Assembly (NCBI RefSeq): GCF_018129995.1
Contig: NZ_JAFCKS010000002.1
Span: 620,001 to 684,000, forward strand
DNA: 64,000 nt
From: Bradyrhizobium sp. SZCCT0153
Lineage (GTDB): Bacteria; Pseudomonadota; Alphaproteobacteria; Rhizobiales; Xanthobacteraceae
Reading direction: 5' to 3'
The notes under the pieces were generated by a model. The model did no database searches. It had not been told where the DNA came from and saw nothing but the letters and a program-made list of their open reading frames with translations. How positions within the stretch are numbered: the stretch's first letter is position 1; each line of letters begins with the position of its first letter. This document shows, one piece after another, positions 9,081-19,005 of the stretch. The translations under genes and the position numbers were made by a program.

Positions 9081-11411
9081 TCAGGCCGCAGCCGATATCC
9101 CGGACGCCGCCTTGATCGCGTCGCGCGGCAGGGTCACGCGCACGACGGTGCCGACTTCGAGCTTTGAGCGCAGCCGCATCGAGCCGCCATGGAGTTGCGC
9201 CAGCGAGCGCGCGATCGCAAGCCCCAGACCCGAGCCGTGATAGGTCTTGGTGAGCTGGCTCTCGACCTGCTCGAACGGGCGGCCAAGCCGCGCCAGCGAA
9301 TGCGGCGCGATGCCGATGCCGGTATCGGCGATCATCAGCACGATCCTGTCGTCGAGCTGCCGGCTGCGCACGACGATGCGTCCGCCGTCGGGCGTGAACT
9401 TCACGGCGTTGGAGAGCAGGTTGACGATGATCTGCTTGGTGGCGCGGCGATCGGCGACGACGCAGATGGATTTTGCGATATCGGCGTCGAGCGTCAGGTG
9501 CTTGTCCTGCGCCCGGCCGGTGACGACCCGCATGGATTCCGCGAGCGTCTGCGCCAGGTCGAGCTCCTCCATGTCGAGCTTCATGCGGCCGGCCTCGATC
9601 TTGGACATGTCGAGGATGTCGTTGATGACTTCGAGCAGATAGTGGCCGCTGGTCAGGATGTCGTGGCAGTACTCCTGGTACTTCTCCGAGCCGAGCTCGC
9701 CGAACATGCCCGACCCCATGATCTCGGAGAAGCCGATGATCGCGTTCAGCGGCGTGCGCAACTCGTGGCTCATATTGGCGAGGAACTTCGACTTGGTCTG
9801 GTTGGCCTCCTCGGCGCGGGTCTTCTCGCGCTGGTACTTCTCGGCGAGGTCGGCGAGCTCGCCCGCCTGGCGCTCCAGGGCGGCCTGCGAGCGCTTCAGG
9901 TCGATGACGGTGGCGCGCAAGCGCAGATCGTTGTCGACCAGCTTCTGCTCGTGCTCCTTGATCCGGGTGATGTCGGTGCCGACCGAGACGTAGCCGCCAT
10001 CCTTGGTCCGGCGCTCGCTGATGTGCAGCCAGCTGCCGTCGTCGAGCTGCGCCTCGAAGGTGCGCGCCCCCGGGCCCTGGCTCGCGGTCTCGTTGTGGCG
10101 GGTGCGCACTTCCGGCATGCGGCCGACCTCGAGCACCGTCTCGTAGGAGGTACCGGGAATGACGGCACTGTCGGGCAGCTTGTGCAGGCGCTGGAAGTGG
10201 GAGTTGCAGAGCACGAGGCGGTCGCTCGCGTCCCACAGCACGAAGGCTTCCGGAATGGTCTCGATCGCGTCGCGCAGGCGCAGATCGGCTTCCACGGTCT
10301 TCTCGGCGAGGCTCTTCTGCTCGGTGATATCGACGGCGATCCCGATCAGGTGCACGCTGGAATCGGTCGCCCCGCTCGTCTTCTCGCAGCGGACGCGGAG
10401 CCAGATCCAGTGGCCGTCGACATGCTGCATGCGGAAGGTCTGGTCGATGTGGTCGATCTTCTCGGAGATGAGCTGGTCGGCGATCTCGAACAGGTCGATG
10501 TCGTCGGACTTCACCAGCGCGTTGACCTCGCCGAAGGTGAGGAGCTCGTTGCGGCCGTCGAGACCGAGTATCGAAAACATCGACTGCGACCAGAAGATCC
10601 GGCCGCGCGACAGGTCCCAGTCCCACAATCCGCAGCGGCCGCGGTTGAGCGCGGTGTCGATCCGGCCGCGCACGGCGTCGTTGATCAGGTCGCCCTCGCG
10701 AGCGCGGGTGGACTGCCAGTGGAAGGCGAAGCCGAGGATCAGGACGACGAAGCCGGTGGTCGCCGACAGCGTCACCGAGAGCGCGGCGTCCGAGCCCCAG
10801 ATCGGCTCGTTGCGCTCCTGGATCACGGTGACGAAGCCGGGCAGCGACTTGATCTGCTGCGAGGTCGCCATGGCGGCGTTGCCGTTCGGCAGCGTCATGT
10901 CGGAGATGTTGCCGTCGCGCGGCGGCGCCGCGAGCAATTGAGCCGTGGTGATCGCATCGAGCAGGTGGTCGTTGCCTGACGGATCGCTGTCGATCGGGAT
11001 GCGGGCGAGGATGCGGCGGTCGATTCCGGCCGAGGTGACGATGACGTGGCGGCCCGAGGCGGTGCCCCAGGACGGAATGAGATCGGGCAGCTGCGTCGGC
11101 AGGTTCTCGATGTTCTTCAGCCGGTCCTGTCGCGCGGAGGTGAGGCGGTCGATGCGCTCGGCGAGCAGGTCGGCGAGCGCCGAGATGTCGTGGCGGATCA
11201 CCAGGCGCTTCTGGCGCGTCTGGTCGACGACCTGCACGAAGGCGCCGAGGCAGATCGTGATCAGGAACGCAATGATGAGAGTCGGCACGGCGCGCCGCAG
11301 CGCCGGCTCCGCGATCAGGAGCCGATGATAGGCAGGTTTCGCGATCGATTGCGCCAATCCTTTGATCGAATCGGATTGGACGCACGCGTTCGCGGCGTCT
11401 GCACGCGCCAT
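9081..11411 (-). CDS. Membrane PAS-domain sensor histidine kinase
   Basis: Two-component sensor kinase. Counting from the longer start at 11480 (799 residues): transmembrane segments near 64-86 and 232-254 enclose a ~145-residue periplasmic sensor region; two PAS domains follow (about 275-390 and 400-510), then a coiled coil, the HisKA domain with phospho-acceptor His572 in MSHELRTPLNAIIGFSEIM, and HATPase_c with ADTGIGIAP and GSGLGLAIARSL. I prefer the ATG at 11411 (MARADAANACVQ), which has GGGGG/GAAGG purines upstream; the ATG at 11480 is an alternative with no clear ribosome-binding site. No response regulator is adjacent, so its partner and signal are unknown. Confidence 0.9.
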   Translation of the reverse strand: MARADAANACVQSDSIKGLAQSIAKPAYHRLLIAEPALRRAVPTLIIAFLITICLGAFVQVVDQTRQKRLVIRHDISALADLLAERIDRLTSARQDRLKNIENLPTQLPDLIPSWGTASGRHVIVTSAGIDRRILARIPIDSDPSGNDHLLDAITTAQLLAAPPRDGNISDMTLPNGNAAMATSQQIKSLPGFVTVIQERNEPIWGSDAALSVTLSATTGFVVLILGFAFHWQSTRAREGDLINDAVRGRIDTALNRGRCGLWDWDLSRGRIFWSQSMFSILGLDGRNELLTFGEVNALVKSDDIDLFEIADQLISEKIDHIDQTFRMQHVDGHWIWLRVRCEKTSGATDSSVHLIGIAVDITEQKSLAEKTVEADLRLRDAIETIPEAFVLWDASDRLVLCNSHFQRLHKLPDSAVIPGTSYETVLEVGRMPEVRTRHNETASQGPGARTFEAQLDDGSWLHISERRTKDGGYVSVGTDITRIKEHEQKLVDNDLRLRATVIDLKRSQAALERQAGELADLAEKYQREKTRAEEANQTKSKFLANMSHELRTPLNAIIGFSEIMGSGMFGELGSEKYQEYCHDILTSGHYLLEVINDILDMSKIEAGRMKLDMEELDLAQTLAESMRVVTGRAQDKHLTLDADIAKSICVVADRRATKQIIVNLLSNAVKFTPDGGRIVVRSRQLDDRIVLMIADTGIGIAPHSLARLGRPFEQVESQLTKTYHGSGLGLAIARSLAQLHGGSMRLRSKLEVGTVVRVTLPRDAIKAASGISAAA

Positions 11412-11608
11412 GCCTTCGGCCCCCTGAAAAGCTGCTTGCAACTTGAGTTCGGAAGCAGCCCCACATCGCTTCCGAATCATGCCCGATTTGAATCCAGTTT
11501 TCGCGGGCTGTCGAGAGTCAACGAATCGTTAACGCGAATTTATTCTTATCCAACGTACAATTTGCGCGGCGCACGTCCGCAAACTTACGTGCGAGGCGAG
11601 TCCGAAAC

Positions 11609-11636
11609 GAGAACGTGTGACTCCGCGCACGTTCTC
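11609..11636 (-). terminator. Stem-loop after the CDF transporter gene
   Basis: Nine-base perfect inverted repeat (GAGAACGTG / CACGTTCTC) with a 10-base loop, starting 3 bases beyond the transporter stop and followed on the minus strand by TTTC. It may terminate or stabilise the transporter transcript; the U tract is short. Confidence 0.4.
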
Positions 11637-11638
11637 TG

Positions 11639-13012
11639 TCACGCGCGCGGCGGCTCGGCGTGACTGATGACGCGCTTCACGCTCGGGAACGCGCGCCGCA
11701 GCGCGCGCTCGATCGCGTCGACATGATCGTGCACCTTGGTCACGCTCATCGACGGTTCGGCGCGGCAGTGGAAGTTGACGATCTCGCCGGCGTCGGTGTT
11801 GCGGACACGGACATTGTGGATGTCGTGGATCTCGCCGCCGGCGGCATATTCGGTCAGGGCGGCGGCGATGGACTGCACACGTTCCGGCGCGGCATCGACC
11901 CCGAACGGCAGTTCCGGTTCCAATGGCTCGATGTGGACGTCGACCTCGACGTCGGGGCCGAACTCCTCCTGGATGTTGCGCTCCAGCGTGTTGGCGACGT
12001 CATGGGCGGCGTCGAGCTGCATCGCGGCATCGACCTCGAGATCGATGCCGACGATCAGCTTGGCGCCGAGATCGTGCACCGTGACATGGTGGACGGCGAG
12101 CCCTGAATTGTGCGCGATGACCATGATCCGGTCGCGCACCGTCTCGTTGTCGCGCGCGACGGGGACGGCGGTGAAGGTCAGATCGGCGTCGCCGAATGCC
12201 TTGTCGACGGCCGCCTGGGCCTTGCGCTTGATCTCCTCGACGCGGTCGATCGGATAGGTCCGCGGCACCTTCGCGATGGTGTCGATGAACGTGGTCGCTC
12301 CGACCATGCGGACGCGCAGCCGGTCGACGTCGATCACGCCTGCAACGCCCCGGATCGCGGCGGTGGCCTTCTCCTGCGCGCCCTCCGGGGCGCGATCGAG
12401 CAGTGTCTGCACGGTCGAGCCGGCCATGCGCAGTCCGAGCAGGGCGATCATCACGGCGACCGCGGCCGCTGCAGCGGCGTCGCCCCACCAGAAGCCGAGG
12501 GCGGCGAGGATCAGGCCCACGATCACGGCGAACGAGCCCATGACGTCGGAGGCGAAATGCAGCGCGTCGGCGGCGAGCGCCTGGCTCCGGGTCTCCCGCG
12601 CGGCACGGTGCAGGGCGCGGGCGCGCCAGAGATTGACGACGATGTCGATCACCAGCACCACGAACGGCACGGCCGAGATCGTCGGCGGCACGGTTCCCTC
12701 GCGCAGGCGGCTGTAGGATTCGACCAGGATGCCGCCGGCGAGCACGTAGAGCAGGGCGGTGACGCCCAGCGCCGAGATGCTCTCCAGCTTGCCGTGGCCG
12801 TAATGGTGCTCGTCGTCCGCCGGCTTGTCCGACACCCGCACCACCGCCCAGGTGATGATGGTCGCGATCAGGTCGACCGAGGAGTGCAGGGCCTCGGAGA
12901 TCAGCGCGAGCGAGCCGATCGCGATGCCGACCGCGAATTTGGCCGCCGCCATGCCGCCGCTGGCGAAGATCGAGATCGCGGCGACCGAGGCTTTGTTGTG
13001 CTGGGAAGTCAT
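11639..13012 (-). CDS. Cation diffusion facilitator (CDF) metal efflux transporter
   Basis: Inner-membrane divalent metal/proton antiporter, about 457 residues. Six-helix CDF core with the metal-site signatures SLALISEALHSSVDLIAT (TM2) and the HHYGHGKLES loop; a long cytoplasmic C-terminal region holds the ferredoxin-like CDF dimerisation domain plus extra sequence, making it longer than typical ~300-residue CDFs. The start chosen is ATG 13012 (MTSQHNK), since the upstream GTG at 13033 adds only a few unconserved residues. The metal (Zn, Co, Fe or Mn) cannot be told from sequence alone. Stands alone between the kinase and oxidoreductase genes. Confidence 0.9.
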   Translation of the reverse strand: MTSQHNKASVAAISIFASGGMAAAKFAVGIAIGSLALISEALHSSVDLIATIITWAVVRVSDKPADDEHHYGHGKLESISALGVTALLYVLAGGILVESYSRLREGTVPPTISAVPFVVLVIDIVVNLWRARALHRAARETRSQALAADALHFASDVMGSFAVIVGLILAALGFWWGDAAAAAAVAVMIALLGLRMAGSTVQTLLDRAPEGAQEKATAAIRGVAGVIDVDRLRVRMVGATTFIDTIAKVPRTYPIDRVEEIKRKAQAAVDKAFGDADLTFTAVPVARDNETVRDRIMVIAHNSGLAVHHVTVHDLGAKLIVGIDLEVDAAMQLDAAHDVANTLERNIQEEFGPDVEVDVHIEPLEPELPFGVDAAPERVQSIAAALTEYAAGGEIHDIHNVRVRNTDAGEIVNFHCRAEPSMSVTKVHDHVDAIERALRRAFPSVKRVISHAEPPRA

Positions 13013-13154
13013 GGCCGGGATGTAGCAGCCCACAGGTGAACATCAAGCGATGATCCACAGGAGTAGTCGCTAGTGATTTGCAGAAGCGGGCTCTGGCACC
13101 GTCATGCCCGGCCATGACAAGCGGTGAGAGCGGCGACCCGCCGCCCGCGGCTCC

Positions 13155-14123
13155 TCACATCGTCACGACGATCTTGCCGAGGTGCTTGTTCGCCTCCATG
13201 TGCTCGAATGCCTTGTCGATGTCGGCGAAGGCGTAGACCTTGTCGATCGGCAGCTGCAGTTTTCGCGACTCGACCGCGCCCCAGATGTCCTTCTTGACCT
13301 CCTCGAAGATCTCGCGGACCTCCTCGATGGTGCGGGTGCGGAAGGTGACGCCGACATAGTCGATGCGGCGCGCCGCGTGCAGGTCGAAATTGAAGTCGGC
13401 ATGGGTGCCGCCGAGCCGGCCGACATTGACGATGCGGCCCTTGATCTTCGTCGCGGCGAGGTTCTGGCTCGCGACCTTGCCCGAGACCTGGTCGACGATG
13501 AGATCGACGCCGTCGCCGCCCGTCGCCTTCAGCACCTCGTCGACCCATTTGGGGTCGGAGGAGTCGACGGCGAGGTCGGCGCCATACTCCTTCAGCCTGC
13601 CGCGGCGATAGGCATGGGTCGAGGAGCCGATCACGAGCCTGGCGCCCTTGAGCTTGGCAATCTGCATCGCCATCAGGCCGACGCCGGAGCTCGCGCCCTG
13701 GATCAGCACGGCCTGCCCGGGCTGTACGCCGCCGACGGTGACGACCGCGTTGTGCATGGTCGCCAGCGCGACGGGCAGGGTGGCGGCCTCCTCGAAGTTC
13801 ATGTTCGACGGGGCGCGGAACAGCCGGCCATGATCGGCCAGCGTGTATTCAGCGAACGCCGCGCCGCCCGAGCCCATGATGCGGTCGCCGACCTTTACGC
13901 CTTTCGCATCCGGTCCGAGCTCGGCGACCTCGCCGGCCCATTCCATGCCGAGCACGGTGCCGGCGCCGCCGGCCGCGCCGTGGGCGTGGCCCTTGCGCAT
14001 GCCGGTGTCGGCGCGATTCAGCCCGCAGGCGCGGACACGGACCAGCACCTGGGCGCCTTTAGGTTTTGGTTGAGCGACGTCGGAAATCCCAGCGCCGTCA
14101 GGGCCGTAGACATAAGCCTTCAT
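13155..14123 (-). CDS. Zinc-type alcohol dehydrogenase / NADPH:quinone oxidoreductase family protein
   Basis: 322-residue medium-chain dehydrogenase/reductase. GroES-like N-terminal domain (PKGAQVLVRVRACGLNRAD) followed by the Rossmann domain with the quinone-oxidoreductase signature VLIQGASSGVGLMAMQIAKL and the RRGRLKEYGADLAVD segment. Structural and catalytic zinc cysteines are absent, which fits zinc-less quinone reductase or crotonyl-CoA reductase-like members. Twenty-five bases downstream of the nitronate monooxygenase gene on the same strand, so probably co-transcribed. Substrate unknown. Confidence 0.88.
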   Translation of the reverse strand: MKAYVYGPDGAGISDVAQPKPKGAQVLVRVRACGLNRADTGMRKGHAHGAAGGAGTVLGMEWAGEVAELGPDAKGVKVGDRIMGSGGAAFAEYTLADHGRLFRAPSNMNFEEAATLPVALATMHNAVVTVGGVQPGQAVLIQGASSGVGLMAMQIAKLKGARLVIGSSTHAYRRGRLKEYGADLAVDSSDPKWVDEVLKATGGDGVDLIVDQVSGKVASQNLAATKIKGRIVNVGRLGGTHADFNFDLHAARRIDYVGVTFRTRTIEEVREIFEEVKKDIWGAVESRKLQLPIDKVYAFADIDKAFEHMEANKHLGKIVVTM

Positions 14124-14148
14124 GAATTGCTCTCGCTTCTTGCAGTGA

Positions 14149-15219
<1,071 letters not shown>

Positions 15220-15345
15220 CTATTGCGCGCGTGTGCGGTGGGGGCGGGGCGATCATGCGACGGGTGGGGGTGATTCCGTGAGGCGGATAATTGAGGTGTT
15301 GGCACCGGGGTGGCGCGAGGGTTTTTATGCGCCGCTACTTCAATT

Positions 15346-15427
15346 CCGTCATTGCGAGCGCAGCGAAGCAATCCAGGCTGTCCCCGTGGAGGGATTCTGG
15401 ATTGCTTCGCTGCGCTCGCAATGACGG
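15346..15427. repeat. Dispersed palindromic repeat with perfect 30-bp arms
   Basis: A perfect 30-base inverted repeat (arms 15346-15375 and 15398-15427) with a 22-base loop; each arm contains the core CATTGCGAGCGCAGCGAAGC. Elements with this core are common between genes of Bradyrhizobium and relatives. Transcribed, it would fold into a very stable hairpin. A degenerate second copy with the same left flank lies at 16160-16302. No coding function is likely. Confidence 0.9.
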
Positions 15428-15439
15428 AGGATGAGGAGC

Positions 15440-16140
15440 CTTCGGAGATCATCAAATTGCATTTCCGTCGCAAGGCACACCTTTGCATCCTCGCGGCGCA
15501 TCCGCCCGAGCTTTGCTTCGTCCACATCGCCCTCATCGAGACAAGGGCGCAGGGAAGGCCGGGCGCCGGCTGGCACCCGCAGGTCCGTGCGCCAAAACAA
15601 TGCACACGGGTTGGACCACAGGTCAGCCAATCGCCCGGCCTTCCCTGCGCGATGGTTTACGGCTTACTTCGCGCTCTCCCCGGGGAGCGATGCACTATTG
15701 CCCCCGTCGCCCTCGCGGATCGCTGATGCGTGTGCCCGGTCGGGCGGCACGCATCACCACAGGACTTGACGCACAGACCCCGGGCGTCAGGACCACACGA
15801 CTTGGCCGTCCGCGCACGTCCTCGCTGGGACTTCGAGAGCTGGCGTGTGCTCACACCCGAAGCCATGCGAGGACGCTGTCGGCGCCGGGTCGTATGCGCG
15901 AAGGCCTTTGCTCACGGTTTCCCGCCCTGCAATGCCATTCGCGCCCGACGCCGTCGCGTCCATCGCACCCCAACCCGCGGTTCGTGACGATCGCGATCCG
16001 CCCCTTGTCCCGGGTCAGGGCGTCTTGTGTCTACGACAAATCCGAATTTCGATAAAGCGGAATATATTTGCGACGGTGGGTTGACAGTCGCGGTGCAGAT
16101 TTTGTGCGGGGTGTTTTGCCCGACGGGCGAAGCGAGGTTC
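15440..16140. repeat. Long dispersed intergenic repeat, non-coding
   Basis: About 700 bases with no plausible gene: open frames are Arg/Ser/Pro rich in all six frames and none has a family resemblance. It contains a perfect 19-base inverted repeat (15547-15565 with 15632-15650, core CAGGGAAGGCCGGGCG) and a 3' part ending in the GTTTTGCCCGACGGGC segment near 16110. From memory, sequence of this type recurs at many sites in Bradyrhizobium genomes, where it is often mis-annotated as small hypothetical proteins. Function unknown. Confidence 0.6.
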
Positions 16141-16159
16141 CGGGCTCTGCCGACGTATT

Positions 16160-16302
16160 GTGCGCCGCTGCTTCAACTTTGTCGTTGCGAGCCAACGGGT
16201 CCGCGCGAAGCGCGGCCCGATGACAGGCTTCGCGAAGCAATCCGGAATCCTTCCGCGGAGGGATTCTGGATCGCGTCGTCGCAAGGGCTCTTCGTGATGA
16301 CG
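16160..16302. repeat. Degenerate copy of the palindromic repeat at 15346
   Basis: Shares the left flank GCGCCGCT(A/G)CTTCAA and the internal GAAGCAATCC and GGAGGGATTCTGGAT segments with the 15346 element, but an insertion containing the inverted repeat CCGCGCGAAGCGCGG interrupts the left arm and the right arm has decayed. Together with the perfect copy it brackets the 700-base repeat block. Confidence 0.7.
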
Positions 16303-16327
16303 TGGTCGCCCGGTGCGCCCTGGCGGG

Positions 16328-16975
16328 CTACTCCGCCGACAGCCGCACCATCTGGCGGCCGCCGTTGATTTCCTTGAGGCTGTTGACGAAGTTTTCCGGA
16401 CGCTGCCAGCGGTAGGGGACCTTCAATCCCATGTACTCGGCGATGTCGCCGATGAAGCCGGTGCAGTTGGTGGTCTCGGCGTTCCAGACCGGCGAGCTCG
16501 CCTGCAATTTCTTGATGTAGGCGAACACGCGCTTGGCGTCGGCTTCGTTCAGGTAGACGCGATAGTTCGCGGTCAGATATTCCGGGTCGAGATCGCCGTA
16601 GCTCGCGCCGGTCTCCGAGGGCACCCAGGTCAGATGTCCGAGCACGTAGGCAAGCGTGTCGCCGGCCGGCGTCAGGCCCGCGACCTCGACGGCGCGCTCG
16701 CTGGTCTTGCCGTACCAGACGAAGGCATGCCCCCAGCTCGCGGCCGTCCGGGCGCGGAAGTCGACGTAGTAGGGACCTTTCTCCGCGCGCGCGACGGGAC
16801 GCCGCGTCGCTTGCGGCGCCGGTCGTGCGGTGTCGGTCGTGGCAAGCGCGTTCGCGTCGGCGACGCGCTTGTTAGCTTCGTGGGCCGAGGCCGAGGGCGT
16901 CGTGCACGCGACCATGGCCGCGAGCGCAAATCCCGCAAGGATGCAGGATCCCGATCGATCAGGTTTGTTCGTCAC
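16328..16975 (-). CDS. Probable lipoprotein of unknown function
   Basis: 215 residues. The start is GTG at 16975, chosen because a strong GAGGGG ribosome-binding site lies 6 bases upstream; the longer open frame adds 42 Arg/Ala-rich residues. An N-terminal hydrophobic segment ends in LAAMVACTTP, a lipobox-like sequence with Cys at about residue 23, suggesting a lipid-anchored envelope protein. The mature part (ASWGHAFVWYGKT, YVLGHLTWVPSET, NCTGFIGDIAEYMG) has a conserved His near its start and a Cys/Asn pair later, reminiscent of transpeptidase or NlpC-type folds, but I do not recognise the family with confidence. Confidence 0.75.
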   Translation of the reverse strand: MTNKPDRSGSCILAGFALAAMVACTTPSASAHEANKRVADANALATTDTARPAPQATRRPVARAEKGPYYVDFRARTAASWGHAFVWYGKTSERAVEVAGLTPAGDTLAYVLGHLTWVPSETGASYGDLDPEYLTANYRVYLNEADAKRVFAYIKKLQASSPVWNAETTNCTGFIGDIAEYMGLKVPYRWQRPENFVNSLKEINGGRQMVRLSAE

Positions 16976-17033
16976 GCTGTGCCCCTCGACTGTCGGCCGC
17001 TTACGCCAATTCCGCGCGTCGTTCGCCAGCGCG

Positions 17034-17228
17034 TCAGTAGCGCGCCGCCACCGGGCCCGGCGCCTTGCCGATCGGGGCCTTGCCAATCGGGCTCTTGCCA
17101 ATCGGCATCTTGCCGATCGGCGCCTGCTCAGAATAGACCGGCACGGGCTGGCGACGCGGCAGATCCGCAGCGTTCGCAGCCGTCACCAGAGCAAGCGTGG
17201 CACCCAGAACAATTACAATCTTCTTCAC
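17034..17228 (-). CDS. Small secreted peptide with PIGK pentapeptide repeats
   Basis: About 64 residues: signal peptide MKKIVIVLGATLALVTAANA, then a short mature chain ending in four tandem copies of PIGK+1 (PIGKMPIGKSPIGKAPIGK). The DNA shows the matching 15-base tandem repeat at about 17062-17121. A GTG at 17228 has AGGGG 7 bases upstream; the ATG at 17234 is almost in contact with the same box, so GTG is preferred. The mature peptide is basic and exported. No function is known to me. It stands alone next to the lipoprotein gene. Confidence 0.65.
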   Translation of the reverse strand: MKKIVIVLGATLALVTAANAADLPRRQPVPVYSEQAPIGKMPIGKSPIGKAPIGKAPGPVAARY

Positions 17229-17425
17229 AGTCATACCCCTAGAAGGTTTGGTCGAAACACGGCCATGCCGTGCCCCCAGACACGCCTCACAGAAGGGCGG
17301 CCGAATGCGTCCACAGTGCGGCAAGCGCGGGACATGTCTGCGGCATATGCCGGGCGCGCGCAGATGTGATGTGTCTGGATGTTTCCGAGGCGGGCGATTG
17401 CGTGCGGCGCGCGGGTGGTCGGCCT

Positions 17426-18832
17426 TCACCCGATGCGGTTGAGGCTGTTGCGGATGGTCGAGAAGATGCCGCCGATGTCCTTGCGCAGGCCGTCGAGCGC
17501 ATTGAAATTGTCGAAGATGCGGACGAGGCGGTCTTCGACCTCGCGCTTGCTCCTGGTCAGGGCGTCGACGCGCGAGGCGAGGGTGACGCCGCCGCTCGCC
17601 TCGATCTCGCCGACGGTTTTGGCGAGGAGGTCGCGCGTGGTGCCGACCTCGGCGATCAGGGCCTCGATGCCGAACACCGGCGCCTTCAGCGGGACGAGGT
17701 CGGCCTGCGATTTCGACAGCTCCGCCTTGAAGGCGTTCAGCGTCGCCAGCGTCTCCTGCAGCGCGCCGAGGCGCTGGCGCGACTGGACGACGAAATCGTT
17801 CAGCGCATTCTGGCGGTCGGCAAGGCTCCTGCCATCGGGGTCGGTTTCGACCTCGGCGAGGGAGCGATCGAGCTGGGTCTGGCGCTGGCCGAGCTCCTCG
17901 AAATCGAGCCGGATGGTTTTCAGGATGTTGAAGCTGTCGTCGACGCGGGCGAGGCGCTGCTCGATCTCGATCTTGTTCTTCGACAGCGTCTCGACGCGGG
18001 CGGAGAGCGGCGCTTCATTGCCGGTCTCGAGTTCGTCCATGGTCTTGGCGAGGCGATCGTGGCTGAGGCTGAGCTCGCCGATCAGGGCGTTGATGCCGGC
18101 GTCCGACGCGCGCAGCGGCACCAGCTCGGCGTGGGACTTGGCCAGATCTTCCTTGTACTGGTTGAGGGTCGCGAAAATGTCATGGACCCTGCCCACCCGC
18201 GTCAGCAGCACCGATACGTCGCGCGCGATCTCCTTGAGGCGGTCGGCGAGGTTGTTCTTGCGGTCGTCGGTCTCGAGATCGTGCAGGGAGCGTTCGAGCT
18301 GGTTCTGGCGGTCGCGGATCTCGGTGAAGACGGGCTCGACCGCGCGGCGCTGCTCGGCGACCTTGCCGACCATGTCGCGCAGTCCCTGCTGCCGGCGGCG
18401 GATCTCGGCGAGCTGGTCGTGCATGTCGGTGGATTCGGTGCGGCCCTGCTGGAGAAGGGCGCGCTGCTCGGTCTGGCCCAGCTTGTCGTGCAGCGCGGAG
18501 ACGGCCTCCCGGGGATCGCTCTCGATCAAGTGCTGGACGGTGGCGTCGAGGTGGTTTTGCAGGGCGTGGGCGACGACGACGTCCTCGCGGGTCTTCTTGA
18601 GGCGGTCGCTGAGCGTGTCCAGGCGCCGGTCCTGGCGCGAGAGCCGCCAGGCGGAGGCGCCGATCAGCGCCAGTCCTGCCGCCAGGATCGTACCGGTCGC
18701 GATGCGCTGCGGCACGGGCAGGCCCGCGAACCAGGCGGCCAGGTGGGCGACGTCGTAACCGAACGCCTGCTGGGCGAAGACCGCGATGGCGGCGAGCAGG
18801 GCAAACCAGGCAACCAGGAAAAACAGCCACAT
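17426..18832 (-). CDS. Membrane-anchored coiled-coil protein with an internal duplication
   Basis: 468 residues. Two transmembrane helices at the N terminus (MWLFFLVAWFALLAAIAVFA and about 40-60), then ~400 residues of Glu/Arg/Leu-rich heptads with almost no Cys, Trp or Pro: a long coiled coil. Two tandem units of ~125 residues are recognisable by LATLNAFKAELSKSQADLVPL and FATLNQYKEDLAKSHAELVPL, each followed by INALI/IEALI, then by SARVETLSKNK / ASRVDALTRSK. The start at 18832 has a GAGGAAG box 5 bases upstream. Function unknown; the architecture resembles scaffold or envelope-tethering proteins. Confidence 0.8.
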   Translation of the reverse strand: MWLFFLVAWFALLAAIAVFAQQAFGYDVAHLAAWFAGLPVPQRIATGTILAAGLALIGASAWRLSRQDRRLDTLSDRLKKTREDVVVAHALQNHLDATVQHLIESDPREAVSALHDKLGQTEQRALLQQGRTESTDMHDQLAEIRRRQQGLRDMVGKVAEQRRAVEPVFTEIRDRQNQLERSLHDLETDDRKNNLADRLKEIARDVSVLLTRVGRVHDIFATLNQYKEDLAKSHAELVPLRASDAGINALIGELSLSHDRLAKTMDELETGNEAPLSARVETLSKNKIEIEQRLARVDDSFNILKTIRLDFEELGQRQTQLDRSLAEVETDPDGRSLADRQNALNDFVVQSRQRLGALQETLATLNAFKAELSKSQADLVPLKAPVFGIEALIAEVGTTRDLLAKTVGEIEASGGVTLASRVDALTRSKREVEDRLVRIFDNFNALDGLRKDIGGIFSTIRNSLNRIG

Positions 18833-19005
18833 CGTGACTTCCTCACGCCGGCACACATTTTCGCCATAGTTGCTATTGGAGTGCGGAACCCAGATCAAGG
18901 GGCGCGCCGGATCGTTGGCGGTTTCCGCGAGCACCATCCACGGCTGGATGCGTCAGACGATCGGTGGACGGGCGAGAAGTGCCGGGTTTTCCCGGAGTTG
19001 GGCGG

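Noticed and set aside
9073..11466. 797-codon minus-strand frame overlapping the histidine kinase in another phase
   Set aside because: Extremely Arg/Pro/His-rich sequence and no motif; a frame shadow of the kinase gene.
15657..15866. Small open frames inside the dispersed repeat block
   Set aside because: They run through repeat sequence with inverted repeats, lack ribosome-binding sites and have random Arg/Ser composition.
17062..17121. 15-bp tandem repeat as a CRISPR or regulatory array
   Set aside because: The repeat is in frame in a signal-peptide gene, encodes PIGK units and has no spacers.
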